A DNA stretch of 64,000 nucleotides from Batkoa obscura (GCA_030770535.1 JASVEC010000026.1:620001-684000), one strand, 5' to 3'; shown: positions 13,585-25,319, counted from the first letter of the stretch. Program-made: numbers and translations. Notes: generated by a model from the letters alone, not told the origin.

Positions 13585-14034
13585 TTATTCTAAATTTAAA
13601 TTGATTTTTTCTGCAAAGGACTAAAATAATAATACAAAAATAAACATTAACTTAATATATTTTAATAAATAACAAACAAAACTTACTTTAAGCATAGGTA
13701 AAAATTGAGTAGCTTGAGAAAGGGTAATTAACTATCAAAATCATTAATATTTATATTAAAAATAAAACTATAACAATAATAATAAACTTACATCATTCGT
13801 TAATTTGATCAAATGAATAATTAATAATTGAGTTGAAGATTTAAAATCTTTAGTATGAAAATAAGTATTATAATTATTTTTACGAAAATTTAAATAAGAA
13901 TTATATGGATTATTATTATTATTATTGGAATATACAATACAATTACATAAGATAATTAAAACATCTACCATAGAGTAGGATAACATTATGGTGGAGTTGT
14001 TAATTTCCTTTAAAATAGAAGTATTGAAATTGTA

Positions 14035-14070
<36 letters not shown>

Positions 14071-14178
14071 AGGGCTCTCTTTTAATTCATAACATTTAGG
14101 CAATTCATTTAAACTTATTATTAAATTATTAATTAAATCTAATTTACCAATTGACCATAAATCCCATCCACGTATTAA

Positions 14179-14211
<33 letters not shown>

Positions 14212-15711
14212 GTTACTATTATTACTATCTAATTTACACTCTTTTAATTTTAAATTTAAATAATAACTTAATAAATTATTATTTAATAAAACTAAATAAT
14301 ATAACCCATTTAATAATATTAATTGTTTTTGATTTCCCATTTTAAATATTAATAATATAACTTCAAACACTTCATTGATTGTTAAAAATATCTAAACAAT
14401 ATAAAATTTTATTTGAAATTTTATTAAATTTAAAATCAAAAACTTACTTTGTCTTTAGGAAACCCGTTTTGTTGACATGCAGGTTTATTATTTGATATTA
14501 TAATACAATAATTTATTAGAAATAAAGCACAATTCAAGAACCAATTTTCCACATCTAATAATAATAGATGATTCTGCGGAAATCCAGCTAATTTCCAATC
14601 TTTTGAATAATTTTTGAATGGACCATAATATTCATATTTCTTCTTTATTAATAAAAGTAATTGATTAATTTCAAATTCATAATAATTTTTATTAATTAAT
14701 TGTTTCATATCTTCAATTAATAAACAATAATTTTTGATTAATTGAATTTGATGAATTATAAATTTCCAATTTAACATTAAATAAGTTAATTCTAAATCAG
14801 TAAACCAAGTTAATAGTTGATTAATATTTTCATTAATAGTTAAAAAATTATTAAATATTAAATGAACATTATTAAGTTTTGAATAATAATTGAATTGATC
14901 TAAAAATAAATAAACTGGCCCAACATTTTGTTTGATTTGATCAAAAAGTTCTTGTGGATTAAATCCTAATTGTTTACTTCTTTTTTGTATAAATTGATTA
15001 AATTCTAATTGAATACTTAATTCTTCCATTCGTTTATTAAATCCTAAATAATACACCATTGGTATCATTGTTTTCGTTACTACTTTACTTTCTTTTAAAT
15101 ATTTTGTTGGACTACTATTTTTATTATTTTCTGATTTATGTGATTTCATTTCTATAAAATTATTGATTTAGTCCATATTTTAAAATAATTCAATTACAAT
15201 TAATTACTCTGTTCTAGATTTACCAAACAATCATTGTACTCTGTATTATCTTCCATCTTATCTTCAGTATCACATTCTTCAAAACTACGTTGTCTTTTAA
15301 GCTTAACTATAAAAAAGTATTAATAAATATTCAATACTTTATCCCATTCACTACAACCGCATTTAATATAAAAACATTCAACTTTACCTTGATTTCTCAT
15401 TATTAATTTACTATCGTTATCTTCCATACAAAATAGATTAAAGCTATTAGTTTTATTATCAATAATGGAACCCGAAGTAACTTGTTCTAAAATCAATGAA
15501 TTATCTTTAGTTTCAATAAAATTAAAATAAGTATTAATAAAAACTTACCCAAAGCAGCTAAAATAGCACTGATCCCCTGTTGCCAAGTGGATTGTATAAA
15601 TTTCCTTTTTTCTTTATTTTGATAACTCATTACTCCACCTCCTCCATATTCATTCTCTTGTTCTAATTCTACTTTATAATTCTTATCATCAAGTGATCTA
15701 TTCAATGGCAT
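13585..15711 (-). CDS. Asn-rich helical protein of unknown function
   Basis: Not recognised. Exons that splice cleanly are 15711-15549, 15486-15388 and 15306-15224, then 15151-14448, 14391-13792, 13731-13687 and 13620-13585, ending in SFAEKINLNLE. The protein would be about 580-600 residues. It begins MPLNRSLDDKNYKVELEQ, has an acidic patch (FEECDTEDKMEDN), then a long Leu/Ile/Tyr/Asn-rich helical body with two poly-Asn runs. No signal peptide, zinc motif or catalytic motif was seen. The junction between the third and fourth exons is one base out of phase with the nearest acceptor, so either the third exon is alternative (a donor after LKRQ would fit) or an exon was missed. Its stop lies 238 bases from the stop of the convergent lysyl-tRNA synthetase gene. 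Confidence 0.65.
14034..14069 (-). repeat. ATT trinucleotide repeat (poly-Asn tract)
   Basis: About eleven ATT units coding for asparagine in the unknown Asn-rich gene. A second, interrupted tract of similar length lies at 14179-14225. Confidence 0.8.
14179..14225 (-). repeat. ATT trinucleotide repeat (poly-Asn tract)
   Basis: Asparagine-coding ATT run with two interrupting codons, in the same exon as the tract at 14034-14069. Confidence 0.75.
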
Positions 15712-16868
15712 TTCTTTCTTTTTTTGCTATGACTTTAGTAATGCTATTAAGCTAGGGATACTAGTTTGAAAAATGGAACTATTTTTTCAATAAAAATAAA
15801 GATGAAAATTAAGGTGGGTTTATAAGCTTATTATTATTTTATTTTCTAAAAATCATTTGCTTTATTTTTTGCTAATTTGATTTTAGTAAAGGTGAGGTCA
15901 AAATTGATTGGCTGTAAGGCTAGATTAATTTGCTAAATTTGGGCATATCATAAGGTTTTAAAGTGTTAAGGACAAGGTTGAAAAGAAGGATTGAGGAATT
16001 AGTGAAGGTTATACTATAGAGAGATAGAAGTAAGTAATAAATTTAATTCTTTGTAATTTGGTTTGAGTAACTTTTGAGTTTTGAATGGGATATAATAATT
16101 TTTATGTGGTAGATAGTTTTTAGTTGAAATTATTGGAATTTTTTATTTTAATGGATTCATCTAGAACTAACTTTTAAAAAAATATTCAGTTATCTGATGG
16201 TGATGAATAATTCTTTTTTCTTACAAAGTTTTTATTAAATAATTATTATTTATCAGTAATAATATAAGATAAGAATTATTTCAACTAATTTTATCTCAAA
16301 AAATAAAAAAACAGATTATAAGCGATAATATAATTATAAGAAAATTTGTAACCTTTATTATCTATCAAAGAATATATCAACCAGCTGTAAAGCAGATAAA
16401 TAAATATTAACTTTATAAATACTATCTAGAATATTACCGTCTTATCTATTTTAAACGTTGGATCTTTAGGTCTTATTTCGCTTAATTAGCAAATGTTAGT
16501 TAGATATTAAATCTATTAAAACTATACAATTTCAGTATACAATGTTTATTTATTATAAAATAATATTGAAATAAAATTAATTATCTCACTAAAGACAATA
16601 ATATAACACTATTTCAATATTAGCTCTATAAATATAAAATCAATTTTCTTAAAGTATGATCATAAAGGCAATTTGGTTTGTTACTAACATGTTCATCTAG
16701 TATAAAATACAAAAAGTTCAACATACTATTATTATTAAAACTGATAATATTCAACATATGAATATAAATAATATATAAATATAATTAAAAAAAGATCTAA
16801 AAACCCATTCAACTTCAATAAACGGCATGTTTTTTTATTAAGTCAACGTTAACTTGCTGTTAAATAAT
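15712..16868. other. Intergenic region
   Basis: 1.16 kb holding the 5' flank of the Asn-rich gene and the 3' flank of the aldolase gene. I see no gene, tRNA or MITE copy here. Confidence 0.6.
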
Positions 16869-18062
16869 TTAATACTTATAATCCTTAACATAGAGGGATT
16901 CAGAAGCGGCAGCAGAGTTAGCTGAGCCGCTATAGATACCTTGACAAGCTTCAGAATTAGCTTTAGCACGAACGAGTAAAGCTTCTTGAGCAGCTTTAAA
17001 GTTAGCTTCATCACCTTTCCAAGTTTTAAGCACGGTAGCTTGAAGAGCACGACCATAAGAGAAAGTAAGGGCCCAAGGTCTTAATAAATCAACCTTGTTC
17101 ATAGCATTAAGATGAAGGGTGGCTTCTTCTTCAGATTGACCACCGGAAAGGAAAGTAATACCTGGTACAGCAGCTGGTACAGTACGACGAAGTACAGTAG
17201 CAGTAGCAAAACCAATTTCTTCTGGTGAATATTTCTTTGGGCAATCAGCTCCTGGACAGACCATATTTGGTTTTAATAAGGTACCTTCAAGGAACACATT
17301 ATGTTCATTAAGTTTTTTGTAAACGGCAGCAAGTACCTTTTCAGTGACATAAACGGAACGTTCAAGGTCATGATCACCATCCATAAGAATTTCTGGTTCA
17401 ACAATTGGAACGATACGGTTAGCTTGGCAGATAGCAGCATAACGAGCAAGGACGGTAGCATTTTCCTGAATGGCTTGTTCACTTGGTTCGTTCTTGGTAA
17501 TCTTAAGAACTGATCTCCTATTTTTATATTAATATTTTATTTTATTTTATTTAAATTTAAAATAATAAAAATTACCATTTAGCAAAACGAGCACCTTGTT
17601 CATAATAAGTTTGACAACGTTGAGCAAGACCATCTAAACCTTGAGTGGTGGTTTCACCATTAGTACCTGGAAGGACAACGGTACCTTTGTCGACCTTGAT
17701 ACCAACAATGATACCTTGTTCTCTAGCGATATCGGTAAATGATCTACCATCTTTGGTCTTGTGGCCTAAAGTTTCTTCAAAGACAATGATACCACCAATG
17801 TATTTTTTGAGGTCTAATAAAAAAAGATTAATAAAAGTATTAATAAGAAGAGAATGAGCTGTTGCTTACCATCACCAGCAGTGAATAAAAGTTCACGATA
17901 AGCTCTACGGTTTTCTTCATTGTTTTCAACGTTGATTGAATCAAAACGTTTACCAATGGTACCAGTGGATTCATCAGCAGCAAGGATACCTTTACCCTTA
18001 GCAACAATAGCTTGAGCAGTTTCTACAAGTTCTTTTCTGTGTTCGTGTTTGGCGGCAGACAT
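16869..18062 (-). CDS. Fructose-bisphosphate aldolase, class I
   Basis: Cleaves fructose 1,6-bisphosphate to dihydroxyacetone phosphate and glyceraldehyde 3-phosphate in cytosolic glycolysis, and runs in reverse in gluconeogenesis. Three exons (18062-17870, 17813-17576, 17517-16869) split by two 58-base introns give 359 residues, close to animal class I enzymes. Diagnostic blocks are [18 protein letters not shown] near the N-terminus, [29 protein letters not shown] and [11 protein letters not shown], whose Lys is the Schiff-base residue. The C-terminus ends in tyrosine (KDYKY), as in animal enzymes where that Tyr is catalytic. Codon use is more GC-rich and regular than in neighbours, consistent with high expression. 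Most fungi instead use an unrelated zinc-dependent class II aldolase, so this class is notable. A TATA box lies 44 bases upstream. Confidence 0.95.
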
Positions 18063-18105
18063 TTTAAGTTTAAAAAAATTTGCTTGTTTAAATGATAAGT
18101 GATTG

Positions 18106-18113
18106 CTTTTATA
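18106..18113 (-). promoter_or_regulatory. TATA box of the aldolase gene
   Basis: TATAAAAG on the minus strand, 44 bases before the aldolase ATG. Position and sequence fit a strong TATA promoter with a short leader. Confidence 0.6.
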
Positions 18114-18929
18114 CTCTTATTCAATATTGACTGACTTGAATTTCAAGTCATACCCAATCATATTCAGCCTTTTTAAAGATGATTAATCCGGAGGTGTCAA
18201 TAGGGATAAATGATTTGATCCAATGAAATTACTAGATTTGTCATATTTTTAGATAACCTTCAACTTGAAATAGTGGATTTCAAGGTTATGACGTTCAAAT
18301 TGGACAAACTTTGTTAGTTAATAGATAAGCCAATAAAATAGGCTTACTATCTAAGAATATCGAAATCATTGAACAGAATAGATTTTAGTCACGAGCTTAC
18401 GATTGGATAAGTTTAAGGCTGATTTTCAATCAAAATAGGTTTATTTAGAAAAATTAGGCTAATAAAACTTGAACTTTATGTTATCTTTATGCTCTTGATA
18501 TAGTATATGGTTTATTTTCGGTTATATCTGGATTCTCAATGCTTGATTTATAATGTGAGTCTGGTGGCTCGTTCATCTTACTATTATTGTTATAATGTTA
18601 ATTTATATTGCTTGTTGTTAATAAAGTTACAATGTTTAAAAGTGTGGAATATATGTTTTTACCACTTTTTATTTGATGCCTTTATACCTCTTTTTCGGAA
18701 AATAAAGATTAGATTTAATTATATCTAATAAATACTATTATTTGATTATAGTTTTAAAAGGATATGATAAATTTATTCAAAATTTGTATTAAATTATTAT
18801 AAGATGTTGATTGTTTATTGATCATAACCTTTAATTAATTTGTATATAGTAATGTTTTTTCTTTAGCCATTTAGCTAATAACTTTTCTATTTTTGCTTAA
18901 CAAAAAATGAACAACTAACCGAAATAATA
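18114..18929. other. Intergenic region upstream of aldolase
   Basis: No coding signal was found. It likely includes upstream regulatory sequence of the aldolase gene. Confidence 0.5.
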
Positions 18930-19036
18930 ATATGGGGGTGTTTTCTTTGGCTTCATCATTTTTTCCATCTTTTAAGCGCTATTTGAGTGGAGAAATTGTT
19001 AGTAAAATTCCTAAACACAAAAATACATCCCCATAT
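18930..19036 (+). mobile_element. MITE, full-length copy
   Basis: 107-bp copy opening ATATGGGGGTG and closing ACATCCCCATAT, flanked by AATA and CTTA. It is the first copy after the 17-kb MITE-free gene-dense stretch. Confidence 0.88.
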
Positions 19037-19370
19037 CTTATTTTTCTTTATAATTAATAGTTTTAAGTAACGATCTTTTAACTATTTCAAAAGATTTCAT
19101 ATTACTTAAATTATAATCTTAAATACAAAGTTAAGACTTATTTAATAATTTTAATTGGAAAATCTATGTTTTTAGTTTAAAACAAACAAGACAAATTAAA
19201 TTCGAATATATTAATTATGTAAAAAACATTTTGAAAAATGCTGGATTTTATTATTGGCCTATGTTTAAAATAAATATAAAGCTTTTCATTATTAATATAA
19301 TTTTGTTCATTTTCTAAGCAGTTAAAAAATTAAGAAAATAAACTGTACTTTATAAGCAATAAACATATGT

Positions 19371-19645
19371 ATGGGGGATATTTTACAATTGTCCACTTTA
19401 CTTTTTTTAAATTTAGAATCTATTAACTGGTACAGCTGTTCAAACTTGCATGTGTGCTGGCTAACTGTTCATTTTATAATAAAAAATTAAGCATCAAGTG
19501 CTAAATTACCATAATAGTATAAATAGCTAATTATAAAATTTATCACTAGTCAGCGCATATTCGAACTTAGACAACTGGATTAGTTAACTAATTTCTAAAT
19601 TTAAAAAGTAGCAAAAAAGGGCAATTGATAAAAAACATTCCCATA
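19371..19645. mobile_element. 275-bp hairpin element (foldback MITE of a second type)
   Basis: The two halves are inverted copies over nearly the whole length. The left arm has GGGGGATATTTTACAATTG, then TTTTTTAAATTTAGAA, GTGTGCTGGCTA and ATTTTATAAT. The complement of the right arm has GGGAATGTTTTTTATCAATTG, then TTTTTAAATTTAGAA, ATGCGCTGACTA and ATTTTATAAT. The unpaired centre is only about 35 bases. The outer bases resemble the ends of the ~107-bp family but the interior does not. No coding capacity. Confidence 0.75.
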
Positions 19646-20111
19646 TGTTATATGCAATAAGTATGCTTTTTGATTAGAAATAAAGGATATATTAAATTCA
19701 TACACTGTTTATTTAAAAGCTATTTAGAAATCACATTCTTAGTAGTTTTATTATATTAAGCGACTTGCGAAATTTAAGTTTTATCATTATAAAAATTTTA
19801 AAGCTGGCAATCAATAGAAAATATTATAGTCTTCAAGTTTAGTATTAGCAATATTAATATCTATAGGGTTTATTATTACTTTTTGTTAAACTAACAATTT
19901 GCTTGAGTTGTATGCTTAAAAGTAAAAATAAAAAATTATTTATAAGTTGTATACAATTTATTTAACATTTATCTTTCATCAGTTCACAGAACAGTGTAGA
20001 AAGATAAAATAAACCCGTATATTAAGATAGTACAATTATATTCCGTATCAGACTATAAGGATATATTTTTGAATGAAAACTTTTTAAATTCTATTAATAC
20101 TTATAGCAAAA
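19646..20111. other. Intergenic region downstream of GH17
   Basis: AT-rich 3' flank of the first GH17 gene. No gene or repeat was seen. Confidence 0.5.
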
Positions 20112-21014
20112 TTAACATGAGTTTGAGTTTAAAGCGCTTGATTTAAAGCTACCATTTGGGTTTAATAAACCAAAGTGGGGCTCGATGGAATTAGAATCGC
20201 CTTTAGATTTCCATTTTGAATCAAAGGGCTCTAAAATATAATAAGGGATGTTCATTTGATTTGCTTTACAAGTAAAATATTTGGTAAATAGGCCTTGGTT
20301 TGGAATATCGGCAGCAGCACGATAATTACCGGACCCATAACTAGGCCATCCAGTTTCTGAGATGACAACTTTATTCCCAAAAGACTTAGTTAATTCAGTA
20401 TACTGATCGATCACTGATTGAGCAGCATTCATCATATTGTTGTCTTTAACTTGAGAAAAGAAGGAATAAAGGTTGGCAAAAATTACTTGTGAGTTTTTAG
20501 CCAATTCAGGATTTTTGAGAAAATCAGCTCCAATTTCACAACTACCAATTGGTACATTCACTCCTTCACTTGCAAATCTTCCTTTAACTTGGTTAATCTT
20601 GGCCACTATACTTCCAGCGTTACCACCATTCTTTAACTCTTCGTTACCAACTGTGACTGCCTTGATTAATTTAGCATATTTACTTTGTTTCAATACATTC
20701 ACTACTGTATCCACATCCGCCTTATATCTATCTTCACCACTGCGCATCCAAATGCCAGCTGTTATACTCAATGGGAATTGATTTTCGGAGATCACTTCAA
20801 CAACGCTTTTTAACTGATCACAATCAGTGGAATATAATCGAAGGTTACTAGTTAACTTTATGATTTTACTCAATTCTTCCTTAATCTGTTGCTTATCTTT
20901 ACAACCATAAGGTAAATAGGGGGAATAAGTAAAGCCACCAATTTTATTAGCAGTAACAATTACTTGAGATAAAGTAATAATCAATAAGTTTAAGTAATAG
21001 GATCTAAAAAGCAT
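20112..21014 (-). CDS. Secreted GH17-type beta-1,3-glucanase/glucanosyltransferase
   Basis: Single exon, 300 residues. Residues 1-22 form a signal peptide (LLIITLSQVIVTA core), so it is secreted or cell-wall bound. The GH17 fold is shown by GFTYSPY at 27-33, NLRLYSTDCDQL at 57-68, and the two catalytic carboxylates: acid/base Glu125 in VGNEELKNGG and nucleophile Glu220 in VVISETGWPS. ILEPFDSKWKS closes the barrel. GH17 enzymes of fungi (Bgl2/Scw family) cut or transfer beta-1,3-glucan during wall remodelling. There is no GPI signal or Ser/Thr-rich linker. The second GH17 gene in this window, at 27.3 kb, is clearly homologous. A TATAAATA box lies just upstream. Confidence 0.92.
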   Translation of the reverse strand: MLFRSYYLNLLIITLSQVIVTANKIGGFTYSPYLPYGCKDKQQIKEELSKIIKLTSNLRLYSTDCDQLKSVVEVISENQFPLSITAGIWMRSGEDRYKADVDTVVNVLKQSKYAKLIKAVTVGNEELKNGGNAGSIVAKINQVKGRFASEGVNVPIGSCEIGADFLKNPELAKNSQVIFANLYSFFSQVKDNNMMNAAQSVIDQYTELTKSFGNKVVISETGWPSYGSGNYRAAADIPNQGLFTKYFTCKANQMNIPYYILEPFDSKWKSKGDSNSIEPHFGLLNPNGSFKSSALNSNSC

Positions 21015-21055
21015 TGTAAGAAATACGGTTATGTAAATTGGTTAAAATTCCTTGG

Positions 21056-21063
21056 TATTTATA
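21056..21063 (-). promoter_or_regulatory. TATA box of GH17 gene 1
   Basis: TATAAATA on the minus strand, 41 bases before the ATG. The same octamer precedes the second GH17, NAT and NmrA-like genes. Confidence 0.55.
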
Positions 21064-21893
21064 CTTAATTGCTTACCTATTTTGATTTTAATATTATATT
21101 AAGTGGTTGAATTAATTTATCCAGAGAATGTGGTTCATTCTTATCCCTTTTTTCATATCAATCTGACTCGCTTTTTTTAGTGGTAATTGCTTTGGGCAGT
21201 TAAAATAGGTTGATTATCGCCCATCTATAGGGGATATTCTTTAACCTTAATAAAATATTTTTTAAAAAGAAACTTCTAGAGCTTTAATTAGAGTCATTAA
21301 TAAACATTATCGCTTTACGAAAAGCAGATGTACCATTCAACAGTTTAGTGTAAAACCATCACATCCATTTAATTCATGAAAGCTTTTTGGGAAAATTTTA
21401 ACTGGTAAGTTCTGTCTAAAATTTTGCGGTTCACAATAGTTTTAAACTAAAATTTTCAAATTGATTTTACCATATAATTTAATAAATATTATAAAAATAG
21501 TTACTGAATGTTTTATTTTACCCATTATTTTCCTATAGAAATCAATTAATATTATACAAAGTGATAAGTAAGAACCACAACTCTTACTTTAAATTATTTA
21601 TAAAGTTATTAGCCTTACAAACAGTAGTATAGTTTTATGAGCAAAATTAGTTTTAATTTTATTAAGCTTAATTTTTTTAAATGAGTCCAGAATAATTCAT
21701 TATTAAAACAGTTACTCCATATTTGTTGTGATAAAAAGAAGAATTCCGATTTCGATGACTCAATAAATACACGTGTTATGAGGCCATCGACTGTATTCCT
21801 AACTTGAATATAAGTTTGGGAGCTTAATTTATTTCCGCCCCTAGGTAAGATCGATTCCTAATGTGTGGAGTCCCAAGCCTTAAGATTTGTACT
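21064..21893. other. Intergenic region
   Basis: Upstream flank of GH17 gene 1. No gene was found, but 21770-21880 is noticeably less AT-rich than its surroundings. Confidence 0.4.
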
Positions 21894-21998
21894 ATATGGG
21901 GATGTATTTTTTTGTAAGAATTTTACTGACAATCTTTCCACTCAAACAACGCTTAAAAAATGGAAAAAGTGATGAAACTAAAAAAAACACCTTCATAT
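21894..21998 (-). mobile_element. MITE, full-length copy
   Basis: Reverse-orientation copy of 105 bases, starting ATATGGGGATGTATTTTTTT and ending AACACCTTCATAT. The core reads CTCAAACAACGCTT, with changes from the consensus. Confidence 0.85.
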
Positions 21999-24161
21999 AA
22001 GAAATTCAAAAATCAATGTTGCTGATTCAAGGTGTCTATCGGCTCGCTACCAAAGCCTTTATATTTTTCTGTTGATTATTTTACAATGTTCTTTGTAATA
22101 TTGTAATGCTACTTAGTTAAGTAAGCATAAGTATCTTATTAATGGTAAGTTGCTGCCCATTTAGTGCTATGTCGGAGACTATTGAATAGACCTATAAATT
22201 TGATAAATTTACTTTTGGAATGGAAATCTATCTAGTATAGGATACATTAAATTTGAATATATTAGTTTCGTTTTGATTTAAAAATATGCATTTCCGCTTT
22301 TCTATAGCAGTAAATTCTATAAACTAAAACTTATTTAGGTTACTTTATCGTTTTTTAGAAGTATTTTCTCACTTCATTAAATAATTTTTTACTTAACAGG
22401 AATAATACTTCAGTAAAAATAGTTCTACTTCTAGCAACGATATTCATGCAGCTGCTATTTTTAAAGTTTGGAATCCTTTTATATTGAAACTAAAAAAGTA
22501 CAAAAAATTGTTAAAATGAAATAATATGCTATTAAGTTACAAGAAATGTTATATTATAATATGAACCTAGAGTATTATTATAAATTACAGTATTTAATAT
22601 AAGAATATGAGGAAAAAGTTAGTTTAGTATAATGAATAGTGCAAAGCAAACTTGAAATCATTTAAAATCCCAGATAAAATTTAAAAAATAGATTAAATTA
22701 GAGATCCCGTCACTCAATTAATAACGTAATGTATTAAACTTGGCATAAAATCAATTTAGTTATAAAATTTATTAAAGTTATTAAGTAACGTTAATATATG
22801 GTTTTATAGATTGAATGCTTGTAATAATCAAATAAGTATCAATATCATTTCAAATTATGCTATTTAGATTAAATGATACTAATATATAATGCATTATGTC
22901 CATTCTCATCATAAGTAGTTTTAAACCATCTATGATAATAAAATTTCTGGAATAATTTAAACCAAAATATACAATACTTATAAAATTTAGGATTAATTAA
23001 ATTAAACAAAAATTTGTTGACATTATAACTTTTTTTATTTAAGAAATGGCTTTCTATGTTTTAAAAATTGTTATGTCTAAATAATAGTCTATTAAGTTTG
23101 TATAAAGTTAAGATTTTAAGTATCTACTTCAATAACAAAATACTTTAACAAAAGCATGCTATGCTTAGCTTTTCCATGTCATTTTGGTAAGTAACTGCCA
23201 ACGCTAGAGTAAGTTTGTTCTTGATTAATTGCAAGCAAGGGAATAGTCACAATTTTATTATATGATTGTATCAAATGTTTAATATATTAAAAAATATATT
23301 ACACTTCAATTCTAGTCGTCAATGTTTTCTATCAAATTATTTAGACAATAAGCTGAATATCTGTATATAGTATAGATATTGCCTTTGAGCTATACAAAAG
23401 TGCATATTTTATTTCAAAGCATACACAATTTGATAAAATGATCCATACCCGGATTTATAAAAAATTTCAAAATCATTAAATATGACCACCATCATACAGA
23501 TATTTACTAGCACTTTATCTAATTTAATTCTAGAAGGAATAATAGGAAAGTGACTATTATTTATTCGTAATAATATAACAGTATTTGCCGGATTTGGAAA
23601 GAACCTAATTTTAATATATTACTATTATCTAAAATGAAATAAGTGACCTTTAATATACTAAGTTCTTTTGTAATTGACTATATATATTTATAATATAATT
23701 TAAAATCTATACTAGTTTTTAAATAAAAATTACATTTGACGGTTTATTACAGCACGTCTTGAGGTAAAATAAATAAACTAAAGTTAACAAAATAATGAAG
23801 TAGTGATCTAGGTAGCCCCATCGTTTAAAAGCGCAAAACAAGGGATTAGTTTAAAATAATTATTTTATGTTCTAAAAAAGGCAATCGAAGTCAATTCAAA
23901 TTAATTAAAAATCTCAAATAACACAGCTTAATTCGCATAATTGATTGTAGTTATAGTTAATTTGATAAGATAAATTAATCGAGCTAATAATGAACAATTG
24001 TCTCTAAAAGAAGACAAATCATTTATTATTAAATCAATAGAAAAAGTCATTTAATTAATCATAATATAAATTTCAAGTATTTCTTTCTCTTTTTTAATTT
24101 ACTACTTCTTATTTTTTGTCTTATTTTTCATTTCATTTAATCGTTTTAAATCTTACCCTCA
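21999..24161. other. Long intergenic region
   Basis: 2.2 kb between a MITE and the PH-domain gene. Stops are dense in all frames; no gene, tRNA or main-family MITE was seen. Confidence 0.5.
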
Positions 24162-25319
24162 ATGGAAACCAAAAGAATAAAAACTGTTGAGTATTTATCA
24201 AAAGATGATACGTGCACTTCTCCAGCTTATTCAACATGTCTCAAAGATATTAAGCAAGTTTTGGATGAATTTTCAATAAGCTCGATAAGCTCCTCTTCAA
24301 ATAGTCATCCTTTGGATTCTGATGTAGCATACCAATTACAACAATTAATAAGCTTATCGAAAATGGTATGTAATATAGATTCCCCAAGAAAGCACACAAT
24401 ATGTATCCCCAAAAAAGAAACCAAAAACGATATATACAACACTTCTTTGGGATCCTCTTCAACAATGACATATCTAACTCAATCACCTTCAACTTATAGT
24501 AATGCCAATAGTACTAAAGTATCTCCAGTATTTTCTACCTTCTTAGTACGCCCATCACTTTATATTAATAGCTCAATGAGTAAAGACACATTGGTTAGTA
24601 AAGATAGTTCAAGTATTAAATCACCAACTGATAACTCGCCCATTCTGCCTTTTACCCCTACCTACCCTTCTCCTGGGTTTAATGAGAGTAAATTGCCAAA
24701 AATGTATGATTTTCCACCAAGGAAAGTATCATTACCTACATCATCAAAAGAGATGTCCAGGTTTACCTTTAAACAAGAATTTAGTTTATTTAATAGAAAA
24801 CCTTCATTATCAGGTGTATCACCCTCTATTAGCCTTAGGAATACCCAAGAAAACGCAGAGCTATTTGGTTGGATGCACATATACAAAACTTCATCATTTA
24901 TGTCTATAAAGCAATGGAAGAAAAGGTATATAGTGTTTAAAGAGATTATGTTATACAGGTTTGAATCTGCTTCGCCTGATGCCATTTGTACTGAAATCTT
25001 GCAATTAAATTCACAATCTATTGTTTGTGTTACCAGCGATTTCCCAGATCAAAAGTTTGTTTTAGTGATAGATAATCCAGGAAGAGACAAATTTTATATT
25101 AAAGCAGAAACTAGTTTACAGTTAACTTCTTGGTTAAATACTTTAAAAGCAGCAGTGGTTAAATCAAGTTATTTGATGCGTGGTTTGCCACCTCTACCTT
25201 CCAATCAACCTATCCCTTGTCCCTTTTCTTCAAGCCAAAAAAGAGGAATCAAAGCTTTCTCTAAAATGTATTCCAAACGTCAACCAATTAACACTCAAAA
25301 TTTTCCTTTAAATTGCTAA
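24162..25319 (+). CDS. PH-domain protein, Ser-rich N-terminus
   Basis: Single-exon gene, 385 residues. Residues 1-230 are Ser/Thr/Pro-rich and probably disordered, with many possible phosphorylation sites. A pleckstrin-homology domain spans about 234-331: GWMHIYK as first strand, QWKKRYIVFKEIMLYRF with basic residues typical of the phosphoinositide-binding loop, and the closing helix LQLTSWLNTLKAA with its conserved Trp. The short tail is basic. PH domains recruit proteins to membranes through phosphoinositides or protein partners. No catalytic domain is attached, so an adaptor or membrane-cortex role is the most I would infer. The ATG follows a pyrimidine-rich leader. Confidence 0.85.
   Translation: METKRIKTVEYLSKDDTCTSPAYSTCLKDIKQVLDEFSISSISSSSNSHPLDSDVAYQLQQLISLSKMVCNIDSPRKHTICIPKKETKNDIYNTSLGSSSTMTYLTQSPSTYSNANSTKVSPVFSTFLVRPSLYINSSMSKDTLVSKDSSSIKSPTDNSPILPFTPTYPSPGFNESKLPKMYDFPPRKVSLPTSSKEMSRFTFKQEFSLFNRKPSLSGVSPSISLRNTQENAELFGWMHIYKTSSFMSIKQWKKRYIVFKEIMLYRFESASPDAICTEILQLNSQSIVCVTSDFPDQKFVLVIDNPGRDKFYIKAETSLQLTSWLNTLKAAVVKSSYLMRGLPPLPSNQPIPCPFSSSQKRGIKAFSKMYSKRQPINTQNFPLNC

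Noticed and set aside
14151-14345. Plus-strand frame rich in tyrosine
   Set aside because: Shadow of the ATT repeats of the minus-strand Asn-rich gene.
18507-18728. 73-codon open frame upstream of aldolase
   Set aside because: Composition is Leu/Tyr/Cys noise from AT-rich DNA; no start context or homologous feature.
21770-21880. Less AT-rich stretch suspected as a structured RNA
   Set aside because: No A/B box pair, snRNA motif or convincing stem set could be drawn.
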